A program made the translations under genes and the position numbers. This document shows positions 1 through 5,407 of a stretch of 5,407 bases of DNA, piece by piece. Numbering within the stretch: position 1 is the stretch's first letter; each line of letters begins with the position of its first letter. The notes beneath the pieces were generated by a model. That model was given only the letters and a program-made list of their open reading frames with translations. It was not told the DNA's origin and ran no database searches. Source of the stretch: Nitrosotalea sp. (lineage in GTDB: Archaea; Thermoproteota; Nitrososphaeria; Nitrososphaerales; Nitrosopumilaceae); the NCBI GenBank assembly GCA_023252335.1, contig JAJPEA010000103.1, positions 1 through 5,407 of the forward strand. Reading direction: 5' to 3'.

Positions 1-54
1 TAGGACGTCAGCTTCCCAAGCTGAAGGTCGCGGGTTCAATTCCCGCACTCCGCA
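1..54 (+). tRNA. tRNA-Gly (anticodon CCC), 5' part missing
   Basis: This is the 3' portion of a tRNA, running off the left edge. The anticodon stem TCAGC/GCTGA (8-12 with 20-24) encloses the seven-base loop TTCCCAA, giving anticodon CCC at 15-17, which reads GGG glycine codons. The T arm is GCGGG, loop TTCAATT, CCCGC (30-46). The 3' acceptor strand is 47-53, with discriminator A at 54. The D-stem 3' strand GGAC is at 3-6; the D-loop start and 5' acceptor strand lie outside the window. No CCA follows the discriminator base, so CCA would be added after transcription. No intron is seen in the visible part. Confidence 0.93.
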
Positions 55-61
55 TCTTTTT
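55..61 (+). terminator. T-run terminator after tRNA-Gly
   Basis: The bases TCTTTTT follow the discriminator base directly. A short U-rich tract without a hairpin is the usual archaeal termination signal for tRNA genes. The call rests on position and composition only. Confidence 0.4.
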
Positions 62-149
62 CCAGCATGGTACGCAATGAACAAAACTGATTCCCTCCAA
101 GTCAAAGGATTTTGGTAGGATGGACAGCGACCCGATATACCACTATACC

Positions 150-201
150 AGTCCCAAATAAACACAAAAATTAGCTAAGCAACACTTGCCACATGCAAAC
201 C
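150..201 (-). terminator. T-rich region after the secreted-protein gene
   Basis: On the minus strand, after the TAA stop at 204-202, the sequence has a T5 run (plus positions 166-170) and then GTGTTTATTT. No convincing hairpin is seen. It fits a T-rich archaeal transcription end. The remaining bases between it and the tRNA show nothing I can name. Confidence 0.3.
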
Positions 202-1686
202 TTATGGTGCCGTGGAATTGCCAGAGTTTGTGCCATTGAACGGTGGAGGACTGTTGGTCACCGCATGTTCTATGGCTACTGCTGGTGGATGCACCTTTGC
301 TGCAAAGAGCTGTACATTGTCATACCAGTTGTTCTCGTTCCAGTTAGTCGACCAGCAATCATATAGGTAAAGTTTTATCGTGATAAATTTCGGGGCCTTA
401 ATGTACTGCGAGATGTCCTTAGTATAGTATTGCCAGCCACTATCATATGTTCCACCTCCTACCAATTGCTGTGTAAACAGTTGTTTGCCAGTGGCTGCAT
501 CATATACATCCACAAAAGCATTAGTAGTGACAGAGCCTGTGTAACTTGAGGCTGCCCTCCAGTTAAATGCCAGTGTTAGCGGACCGCTTACATATTGTGA
601 GATGTTCACTGTTTTATTCATTCCAAACGGAGAACATACTCCTGTCCAAGCATCACCGCTGATATTTGCAGAAGGTGCGGGCTGGCCTGTTGTGCTATCA
701 AGAGTCAGGGCATAGCCAGGGGAGCCAAAGTATTGCCATCCGTCAAGACCGTTATTGAAATTATCGTCAATAAACACATTGGAAGGCAGAGTAGTTACAA
801 ATGCAGTATTGGATGGAGAGCTTGTTCCTCCTGCATCGATTGTCGAGACGCGGTAACCATATGTAGTCTTTTGAGAAAGACCTGAATCAGTATATGTTGT
901 TGCGGTATTGTTACTGTTCGCAACTATTGTAGTCCAAGTAGTACCATTGTCAGCGGATCTTTCGATCTCGTATCCTGTGATAGGTGAACCGCCAGTATTA
1001 GCCGGTGCAGTCCAGCTAAGGTATGTTTGTGATGATGAAAGAGCTGTTGCAACCAAGCCTGTTGGTGAACCTGGTGGCAGCGTACCTTCAAAGAGCTGTA
1101 CATTGTCATACCAGTTGTTCTCGTTCCAGTTAGTCGACCAGCAATCATATAGGTAAAGTTTTATCGTGATAAATTTCGGGGCCTTAATGTACTGCGAGAT
1201 GTCCTTAGTATAGTATTGCCAGCCACTATCATATGTTCCACCTCCTACCAATTGCTGTGTAAACAGTTGTTTGCCAGTGGCTGCATCATATACATCCACA
1301 AAAGCATTAGTAGTGACAGAGCCTGTGTAACTTGAGGCTGCCCTCCAGTTAAATGCCAGTGTTAGCGGACCGCTTACATATTGTGAGATGTTCACTGTTT
1401 TATTCATTCCAAACGGAGAACATACTCCTGTCCAAGCATCACCGCTGATATTTGCAGAAGGTGCGGGCTGGCCTGTTGTGCTATCAAGAGTCAGGGCATA
1501 GCCAGGGGAGCCAAAGTATTGCCATCCATTGAGATCATTGTTGAATGTATCATTTAGAAGTACGGCACCCATACCTGCGGCCTGTGTATGTGCAAGATCC
1601 TCTGAAATGTAAAGCAATGATAACACCATTATTGTAGAAATTATTAGCCAACTACTAGCACCACCACTAATTAGTAATTTATTCAA
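202..1686 (-). CDS. Secreted protein with duplicated jelly-roll-like domain flanking an FN3 domain
   Basis: A 494-residue protein predicted to be exported. The N terminus has Lys3, a hydrophobic core at about residues 13-27, and a likely cleavage region near Ala36-Ala37. Domain 1 (about 44-199) is a beta-rich module I cannot assign to a named family. It resembles jelly-roll or carbohydrate-binding modules and has two cysteines (C89, C182) that could form a disulfide. Residues about 205-299 are a fibronectin type III domain (SPTGL, LSWTAP, GYEIERS, YGYRVSTID motifs). Domain 2 (about 306-461) repeats domain 1, and residues 54-199 equal 316-461 exactly. The Pro/Asn/Ser/Thr-rich tail has no membrane anchor. 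About eleven N-glycosylation sequons are present, for example at N79, N95, N99, N247 and N484. The start is TTG: an in-frame TAA lies at 1705-1707, and a later start would cut the signal peptide. The likely role is a surface or extracellular adhesin or carbohydrate binder, which is inference. Confidence 0.85.
   Translation of the reverse strand: MNKLLISGGASSWLIISTIMVLSLLYISEDLAHTQAAGMGAVLLNDTFNNDLNGWQYFGSPGYALTLDSTTGQPAPSANISGDAWTGVCSPFGMNKTVNISQYVSGPLTLAFNWRAASSYTGSVTTNAFVDVYDAATGKQLFTQQLVGGGTYDSGWQYYTKDISQYIKAPKFITIKLYLYDCWSTNWNENNWYDNVQLFEGTLPPGSPTGLVATALSSSQTYLSWTAPANTGGSPITGYEIERSADNGTTWTTIVANSNNTATTYTDSGLSQKTTYGYRVSTIDAGGTSSPSNTAFVTTLPSNVFIDDNFNNGLDGWQYFGSPGYALTLDSTTGQPAPSANISGDAWTGVCSPFGMNKTVNISQYVSGPLTLAFNWRAASSYTGSVTTNAFVDVYDAATGKQLFTQQLVGGGTYDSGWQYYTKDISQYIKAPKFITIKLYLYDCWSTNWNENNWYDNVQLFAAKVHPPAVAIEHAVTNSPPPFNGTNSGNSTAP
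303..741. repeat. Perfect 439-bp direct repeat, copy encoding the C-terminal domain
   Basis: This copy matches 1089-1527 base for base in my reading, at a constant offset of 786 bp with no indel. It encodes residues 316-461 of the secreted protein. Identity stops sharply at both ends: just outside at 742-777, only 22 of 36 positions match the other copy by hand count, although the proteins remain homologous there (FNN.L.GWQYFG). Confidence 0.95.
1089..1527. repeat. Perfect 439-bp direct repeat, copy encoding the N-terminal domain
   Basis: Partner of the copy at 303-741; it encodes residues 54-199. The 786-bp spacing is 262 codons, so recombination between the copies would remove or add one domain plus the FN3 linker without breaking the reading frame. 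Confidence 0.95.
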
Positions 1687-1770
1687 TAATATTACACAGT
1701 CGCATTATCAATATGCCTATGCTAATAATATCCTAGAAGATTATTACAGATTATACTACTGAATTCTTGA

Positions 1771-1780
1771 TATTTATAAA
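1771..1780 (-). promoter_or_regulatory. Box A (TATA) candidate for the secreted-protein gene
   Basis: The minus strand reads TTTATAAATA, close to the archaeal box A consensus. Initiation about 25 bp downstream, near 1749, would give a leader of roughly 60 nt before the TTG at 1686. A second, weaker candidate (GATATTATTAG on the minus strand, about 1722-1732) would give a much shorter leader. The sequence alone cannot decide between them. Confidence 0.45.
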
Positions 1781-1894
1781 ATTCATGAAAACTTTTAGCA
1801 GCCAAGTGACATATGTACAAACCTGCAAAGGCTAAGCAAATTCTCCAAAGACCAAAGTTGTATTGGTATGATTTGTTGGTGTAACATCTTAACC

Positions 1895-1919
1895 CAGATG
1901 GAACAAACAATCTGTTTTT
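1895..1919 (+). terminator. Weak hairpin plus T5
   Basis: CAGAT (1895-1899) and ATCTG (1910-1914) can form a 5-bp stem with a 10-nt loop, followed at once by TTTTT (1915-1919). It resembles a terminator, yet no plus-strand gene ends here. It could close a small untranslated RNA or be chance in AT-rich DNA. Confidence 0.2.
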
Positions 1920-2082
1920 AATGCAGATCCAAAAAAAATGAATTCTTAATTTTGCGACTATTAACAAATTTTACAAGATTAATAGAAATAAGAAATCCAT
2001 AGAGGCGCCAATCATACACGTCCAGATAGTTCCACTAGATACACCAGTTTTCATGCTTGAATGCACAGATTAAGTGAATTTG

Positions 2083-2101
2083 AAATATACTCTTATGTAT
2101 A
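2083..2101 (+). promoter_or_regulatory. TATA-like promoter of the glycan gene pair
   Basis: Two overlapping candidates, AAATATACT (2083-2091) and TTATGTATA (2093-2101), lie 35-50 bp before the ATG at 2135. Initiation about 25 bp downstream of the second would give a short leader that may still hold part of the purine-rich site at 2117-2124. Position and AT content are the only evidence. Confidence 0.35.
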
Positions 2102-2116
2102 CGAGACAATTGTTCC

Positions 2117-2124
2117 AAGGTAGG
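2117..2124 (+). promoter_or_regulatory. Shine-Dalgarno-like site for the acyltransferase gene
   Basis: AAGGTAGG contains AGGT, which can pair with the archaeal 16S 3' end, and sits 10 nt before the ATG. The ATG at 2135 is the only usable start, because an in-frame TAA lies at 2129-2131. Confidence 0.4.
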
Positions 2125-2134
2125 AAAATAAGGC

Positions 2135-2797
2135 ATGAGAGATATTATTATCTTTGGTATTGGTGGATTTGCCGAGATTGTGTACACATATTTTAAACAT
2201 GACTCTTCGTTCAACGTTGTGGCTTTTACTGCAAACGAGTCTGCCATTAAAGAGAATAGTTTGTTCGGCCTTCCGGTGATACCCTTTGAGAATATTGAAA
2301 CAACTTATCCCCCAACGAAATTTCAGATGTTCATAGCAGTTGGATATTCCAACATGAATAAAAAACGGGCTAGAATATTTGATGAGGCAAAAAGCAAAGG
2401 ATATGAACTAGTAAGCTATGTACACCCATCTACAATTATAAACGATAGTTTTCAAATGGGCGAAAATTGCTTTATTTTTGAAAATAATGTTTTGCAGCCT
2501 TTTGTAACGTTAGGAAATGACGTGATAATCTGGACTGGAAATGTGATTAGCCACCATACGACAATAAAAGATCATTGTTTTATCATATCACATGTTGCCA
2601 TTGCAGGAAATGTGATTATTGAACCGTTTTGTTTTCTTGGTATGAATGCAACTATCAGAAACAGGGTCACAATAGCACGTGAATGTGTCATTGGAGCAGG
2701 GGCGGTGATATTAGAAGACACAAAAGAAAAAGAAGTGTACGTCTCACACTCTACTAAGAAACTGGACATAACAAGTGATATACTAAAGAGCTTGTAA
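2135..2797 (+). CDS. NeuD/PglD-like sugar acyltransferase, left-handed beta-helix
   Basis: A 220-residue protein of the NeuD/PglD type, which transfers an acetyl group from acetyl-CoA to a sugar used in surface glycans, in the cytoplasm. The N-terminal half has the Rossmann-like signature IIIFGIGGFAE (4-14), a conserved FGLPVI turn (44-49) and IAVGY (67-71). After VHPS (96-99) come the hexapeptide-repeat coils (about 100-195), ending in the typical CVIGAGAVI. His140 or His141 (ISHHTTI) is placed like the catalytic histidine of PglD. Several repeat glycines are replaced, so the helix is somewhat divergent. Length is normal for the family. It is followed after one base by a deacetylase-like gene, so the two are almost certainly co-transcribed. 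The sugar substrate and whether O- or N-acylation occurs cannot be read from the sequence. Confidence 0.82.
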   Translation: MRDIIIFGIGGFAEIVYTYFKHDSSFNVVAFTANESAIKENSLFGLPVIPFENIETTYPPTKFQMFIAVGYSNMNKKRARIFDEAKSKGYELVSYVHPSTIINDSFQMGENCFIFENNVLQPFVTLGNDVIIWTGNVISHHTTIKDHCFIISHVAIAGNVIIEPFCFLGMNATIRNRVTIARECVIGAGAVILEDTKEKEVYVSHSTKKLDITSDILKSL

Positions 2798-2798
2798 G

Positions 2799-3587
2799 TT
2801 GATCCAGTATATTTTCCTCAGCCATGATGTTGATTGGAGAAGGCAAGGTGCTCCAATAGAACATATCTTGGCAAGAAAAGACCGATTTGATGATTCTGCT
2901 ATCAAGGACATTCACATCAAAAATCCATATTATAATATCCCAGATATAATGTCACTAGAAGAAAAATTTGGGGTCAGAACAACTTTCTTCTTTAGAACCG
3001 TCTACGAAAATGGAAATTATCTGGACTATGAAGACGATATTAGGTCTTTAATTAAAGGTGGATGGGAGGTTGGGTTGCATTCTGATCCTTCGTCTGTTGA
3101 AGATATTCACAAGCTTCAAGAAGAAAAGACATTGCTTGAAAATTTGACTAGAGAAAAAATACTTGCTAATCGCGTTCATTACTTGAAAATTAATTCGGAA
3201 CTGCCTCAAAAATTACAAAGTTTAGGATTTGTGTACGACTCTTCTGTCAAGAAATTCAAAGATAGGATCGAACAAGAGGACATGAATTACTACAAGGTCG
3301 ACAAACTAATAGAATTTCCTATAACGCTAATGGATGCTTATCTGTTTACCTATATGAAAGTAGAAGAAAATGACATTATTGACGTATTTGATCAAATGTT
3401 AGAGATGGGGAAAACTGCATCTTTGAAAAATGATTTTAATATAATATCTGTTCTGTGGCATGACAACGTGCTAAAGATGAAGGGCGGAAGAATGTATGAA
3501 AAAATACTAGAATATCTTACCTCTCAAGACAACGTTAAGATTGTTAGAGGAATTGATCTGGCAAGAATTGTAAATGAAATACACTAG
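2799..3587 (+). CDS. Polysaccharide deacetylase-like protein (NodB/CE4 fold)
   Basis: A 262-residue cytoplasmic-looking protein with no signal peptide. Motif 1 is LSHDVDW (7-13), with the usual base and metal aspartates D10 and D12. TTFFF is at 61-65. Motif 2 is GGWEVGLHS (87-95). A later HYLKI (127-131) and GFVYDSS (143-149) pair is typical of the glycan-cluster branch of the family. IEFPITLMD (171-179) and VLWHDN (218-223) complete the pattern. The second histidine of the classical HxxxH motif is absent (Ser98 at that place), so metal binding may use another residue such as His127, or activity may differ. The start is TTG at 2799: an in-frame TAA at 2784-2786 leaves no ATG or GTG. One base separates it from the acyltransferase stop, suggesting translational coupling. 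The substrate is probably an N-acetylated sugar or polysaccharide precursor, which is inferred from the fold and the neighbour. Confidence 0.78.
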   Translation: MIQYIFLSHDVDWRRQGAPIEHILARKDRFDDSAIKDIHIKNPYYNIPDIMSLEEKFGVRTTFFFRTVYENGNYLDYEDDIRSLIKGGWEVGLHSDPSSVEDIHKLQEEKTLLENLTREKILANRVHYLKINSELPQKLQSLGFVYDSSVKKFKDRIEQEDMNYYKVDKLIEFPITLMDAYLFTYMKVEENDIIDVFDQMLEMGKTASLKNDFNIISVLWHDNVLKMKGGRMYEKILEYLTSQDNVKIVRGIDLARIVNEIH

Positions 3588-3661
3588 GATTTGCAAAACC
3601 TGAAATGAACCTCATTATACAAATCTTAATTCATCTATAAGTTAGGTTTGAGGAGCAAATC
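3588..3661. repeat. Nested inverted repeats in the convergent gap
   Basis: Three arm pairs nest around one centre: GATTTGC (3588-3594) with GCAAATC (3655-3661), AAACCT (3596-3601) with AGGTTT (3644-3649), and ATGAA (3605-3609) with TTCAT (3630-3634). Together they can form an interrupted hairpin directly after the deacetylase stop. It lies between two convergent genes and may help end transcription from either side. It lacks a T-run directly after it on the plus strand. The rest of the gap, to 3703, shows nothing further. Confidence 0.5.
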
Positions 3662-3703
3662 TACACCGCATTGAACTCAAGATACACATGGTACACTCTG
3701 CAT

Positions 3704-4114
3704 TCACTTGTTTTGAATAATTTTCACAATCTTTTCAAATTCATTTTCATCAAGGGACGGTCTTGTTGAAAACATGCTATGAACTGGACCTGCACCGTCA
3801 GAAGTTTTTCTAGGTATGAGGTGCACATGAACATGCGGCACTTCTTGTCCACTTTCTTTTCCATTATGGATTGCAATCAATACAGATGAAGAAATGGATT
3901 CTAGTTTTCCTGCCATCACTTGAACTGTTTCAAAGAGACTCTTGTTGTCTTGCTCATTCATCTGCTGGACTTTATCATAGTGATTCTTTGGAATTACCAG
4001 AGTGTGCCCTCGTACAAGTGGAAAGGCATCCAAAAAAGCAAGAGAGTTTTGTGTTTCATACAGTTTTTTTGCAGGAATTGTTCCGTTTACTATACTGCAA
4101 AAGATACATCCCAT
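3704..4114 (-). CDS. HIT-family nucleotide hydrolase/transferase
   Basis: A 136-residue histidine-triad protein of the branch that acts on nucleoside phosphoramidates, adenylates or dinucleoside polyphosphates in the cytoplasm. The triad HVHVHLIPR spans residues 94-102; His96 is the expected nucleophile and His94 and His98 are its partners. GHTLVIPKNH (36-45) and HNGKESGQ (83-90) are the other conserved blocks. Cys3 and Cys6 in GCIFC, with His45 and His94, form the zinc site seen in many prokaryotic HIT proteins. The length is typical. The ATG is the only start in frame after an upstream stop, and MGCIFC is a canonical beginning. It lies 45 bp after the C39-like/TPR gene on the same strand; shared transcription is possible, though a T6 tract lies between them. 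The exact substrate cannot be told. Confidence 0.93.
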   Translation of the reverse strand: MGCIFCSIVNGTIPAKKLYETQNSLAFLDAFPLVRGHTLVIPKNHYDKVQQMNEQDNKSLFETVQVMAGKLESISSSVLIAIHNGKESGQEVPHVHVHLIPRKTSDGAGPVHSMFSTRPSLDENEFEKIVKIIQNK

Positions 4115-4140
4115 GCAATCTTTGAGTGCAAAATGTCTGT

Positions 4141-4150
4141 TAAATCTTTT
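4141..4150 (-). promoter_or_regulatory. Weak TATA-like element before the HIT gene
   Basis: The minus strand reads AAAAGATTTA, centred about 30 bp before the ATG, which is the spacing expected for a leaderless archaeal transcript. The match to box A is poor, so the HIT gene may instead be transcribed from upstream. Confidence 0.22.
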
Positions 4151-4153
4151 GTG

Positions 4154-4159
4154 AAAAAA
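4154..4159 (-). terminator. T6 tract directly after the C39-like/TPR stop
   Basis: On the minus strand TTTTTT follows the TGA stop (4162-4160) immediately. Such tracts can end archaeal transcripts, so this may partly separate the upstream genes from the HIT gene. Confidence 0.3.
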
Positions 4160-5104
4160 TCATAGTTCAGATATTGCCTGCTCAATTCCAGCCCTGTCAT
4201 GTGCTTCAGGCATCTGTTCTAGATATTTTTGAAAATCTTGTTTTGCGGCACCAAGTTTTTTTTGCTCATATCTTACCAATCCGCGATTTTTGTAAATTGG
4301 TGCAAATCTTGTCGAGTCTACATCTAGTGCCAGCGTATAGTATTTTTCTGCATTGGAGTAGTCCTTTGTCTTGAGATAATAATTGCCCAGCCCACGGTAT
4401 GCAAGATAGTATTTTGAGTGGATTGCAATTGTTTTGTTATAATACAATACTGATTCACTAGAGTTTTGGTCATTTAGTATTCCTGCCAAGAGACACATTG
4501 CAGTAGAGTTTGACTTGTTAATCTCAAGGGCTTGTCGTAGTATATTCATTGCCTCGTCAATTTTGCCCTGCAGCCGTAGCTTTTCCCCGTCAAAACATAG
4601 CCTGTTTGATTTTATTTTTTTCTCATCAAATGTATTGATGTCTGGCAGTATGTCTTGTGGAACAAGCAAGATCATCAGCCTGTCATCTTCTTGCCACTGT
4701 TCATCAAATATCTTCTCAGGTATTGCTCCAATCTTTTCAGGTTCTGGTATATAGTGAAAGATTGTCTTTTCTGTCTCGTCGTATCCCACAATCAATGATG
4801 CATGCTGGACCACGTCTTTTACTCCAGGCAAGATAACAATTGGTGGAACTCCAATGTCAATCATTTTTTTGAGTTCTTTTAGAGTAGAATTTACTATGAT
4901 CCCAACAAGGCCATGTCTTTCTGCAAGCTCGACGCCTTCGATGAGTATGCTGCCTTTCATGTTTTGATATTTTTTTGCAATCTCTGCGGCTTCTTTTAGA
5001 GGCAAGTCCACTCCCCAGTATTTTGATACTGCACTTACAACAAGTGGGAGACAAATATTTTCTTCTTGTACAATTGGTATCTCTAGCGTATGGGTTGGGT
5101 CCAT
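4160..5104 (-). CDS. C39-peptidase-like domain fused to TPR repeats
   Basis: Residue numbers here count from a TTG codon one position upstream of the chosen ATG. The N-terminal half (about 10-150) looks like a papain-fold C39 domain. It has Gln14 and Cys19 in VQEENICLP, KYWGVDL (29-35), and His102 in QHASLIVGYD. The third catalytic residue, usually Asp/Asn in a DP pair, falls at HYIPEP (118-123), where no Asp or Asn is found, so proteolysis is doubtful. The C-terminal half (about 164-304) holds roughly four TPRs; the clearest are LAYRGLGNYYLKTKDYSNAEKYY and IYKNRGLVRYEQKKLGAAKQDF. There is no signal peptide or membrane span, so it is probably cytoplasmic. The order C39-like then TPR resembles PA2778-family proteins of bacteria. 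ATG at 5104 is preferred over the TTG at 5107. It begins 15 bp after the amidotransferase stop, so the two are probably one operon. Its role is unknown; a peptide-binding scaffold is a guess. Confidence 0.75.
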   Translation of the reverse strand: MDPTHTLEIPIVQEENICLPLVVSAVSKYWGVDLPLKEAAEIAKKYQNMKGSILIEGVELAERHGLVGIIVNSTLKELKKMIDIGVPPIVILPGVKDVVQHASLIVGYDETEKTIFHYIPEPEKIGAIPEKIFDEQWQEDDRLMILLVPQDILPDINTFDEKKIKSNRLCFDGEKLRLQGKIDEAMNILRQALEINKSNSTAMCLLAGILNDQNSSESVLYYNKTIAIHSKYYLAYRGLGNYYLKTKDYSNAEKYYTLALDVDSTRFAPIYKNRGLVRYEQKKLGAAKQDFQKYLEQMPEAHDRAGIEQAISEL

Positions 5105-5119
5105 CAAGTAATCAACGAT

Positions 5120-5407
5120 TTATGCAGTATTAATACCATTAATGGAAGAAAATTTTTTCAAGAGTGATCTTCCATCTGTACTCATCTCTGGATGAAATTG
5201 TGTCCCAAAAATATTTTTGCTGCCATACCGAAATATCTCAAACTTGCAATCATCAGATGATGCTATCTGGATGAAAGGGGAGCCAAGTTTTGATATCATG
5301 TAAGAATGACTTTCAAAGGCATCAATCTTTCCATTTACAAGAGGATTGTTTTCCATGATTTGCACCTTGTACAATCCATGTCGAGAAGATGTCATTTTTT
5401 TTATTGT
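5120..5407 (-). CDS. Class I glutamine amidotransferase, C-terminal part
   Basis: The frame stays open to the right edge, and codons for Thr-Ile-Lys-Lys precede the first visible ATG (5395), so that ATG is internal and the true start lies beyond the window. About 95 residues are visible. FESHSYMISKL matches the HSY/SHGD region of the family, and FGTQFHPEMS holds the catalytic His (codon 5194-5192) and Glu (5188-5186) of the Cys-His-Glu triad; the nucleophilic Cys is not in view. The domain releases ammonia from glutamine for a synthase partner. SSDDCKFE and QFHPE fit a GMP-synthase-like glutaminase, but a HisH-like or stand-alone amidotransferase is not excluded. The protein ends 14 residues after the LLKKF motif, so no synthase domain is fused at the C terminus. 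Confidence 0.85.
   Translation of the reverse strand, partial: TIKKMTSSRHGLYKVQIMENNPLVNGKIDAFESHSYMISKLGSPFIQIASSDDCKFEIFRYGSKNIFGTQFHPEMSTDGRSLLKKFSSINGINTA

Larger units (their letters stand above)
1687..2134. other. 448-bp divergent intergenic region, AT-rich, no supported gene
   Basis: This stretch separates the minus-strand secreted gene from the plus-strand acyltransferase gene and must contain the promoters of both. Open frames here are short, cross the probable promoters, and match no family I recognise. A weak hairpin followed by T5 lies at 1895-1919. No tRNA-like fold or tandem repeat was seen. Confidence 0.6.

Noticed and set aside
908..1156. Open frames opposite or out of phase with the secreted gene
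   Set aside because: They lie within the FN3 and repeat coding region and show no domain; the minus-strand frame is clearly the real one because of its signal peptide and FN3 domain.
303..1527. Could the direct repeats be a mobile element or CRISPR-type array?
   Set aside because: The repeats are protein-coding domains in frame, with no terminal inverted repeats, no transposase and no short regular units.
1785..1835. Tiny plus-strand frame starting ATG at 1785, just after a TATA-like sequence
   Set aside because: It has only 16 codons, and the TATA-like sequence is too close to the ATG to drive even a leaderless transcript of it.
1722..1967. 81-codon minus-strand open frame in the divergent spacer
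   Set aside because: Composition looks like translated AT-rich noncoding DNA, it matches no family I recognise, and it overlaps the best promoter candidate of the secreted gene.
2035..2247. 70-codon minus-strand frame crossing the acyltransferase start
   Set aside because: It overlaps the well-supported NeuD-like N terminus and its promoter, and its protein has no recognisable motif.
4112..4162. The C39-like/TPR gene and the HIT gene lie in the same frame, separated by one TGA stop and 15 further codons
   Set aside because: Readthrough or a pyrrolysine-type or selenocysteine fusion was considered. The HIT protein has a canonical MGCIFC start and family-typical length, the TPR protein ends naturally, and a T6 tract follows the stop, so chance phasing is more likely.

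Overview
The window looks archaeal, most likely a member of the Nitrososphaeria (Thaumarchaeota). The supporting signs are a tRNA-Gly without an encoded CCA tail, box A-like TATA elements upstream of genes, T-run ends in place of strong bacterial terminators, TTG starts, and a secreted fibronectin-type protein of the kind common in that group. This assignment is inferred from style and protein families and was not tested by a search.

Layout, left to right. Positions 1-54 hold the 3' part of a tRNA-Gly(CCC) cut by the window edge. Positions 202-1686 (minus) encode a secreted protein built as jelly-roll-like domain, FN3 domain, then a second copy of the first domain. The two domain copies share a 439-bp stretch with no difference that I can find. 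Positions 1687-2134 are a long divergent intergenic region carrying promoters for both sides. Positions 2135-2797 and 2799-3587 (plus) form a tight two-gene unit: a NeuD/PglD-like sugar O/N-acyltransferase and a polysaccharide-deacetylase-like (NodB fold) protein. Positions 3588-3703 are a convergent gap with nested inverted repeats. Positions 3704-4114, 4160-5104 and 5120-5407 (all minus) encode a HIT-family hydrolase, a C39-peptidase-like/TPR protein, and the C-terminal part of a class I glutamine amidotransferase whose start lies outside the window.

The left half reads as a cell-surface module: a secreted protein rich in N-glycosylation sequons, divergently transcribed from two glycan-modifying enzymes. 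The two glycan genes look visibly more AT-rich than the secreted gene. The right half is housekeeping-like and may be transcribed from right to left, starting with the amidotransferase. No mobile element, CRISPR array or defence system was seen. The points most worth a second look are the perfect internal repeat, the degenerate C39 active site fused to TPRs, and the deacetylase-like protein with an incomplete motif 2.
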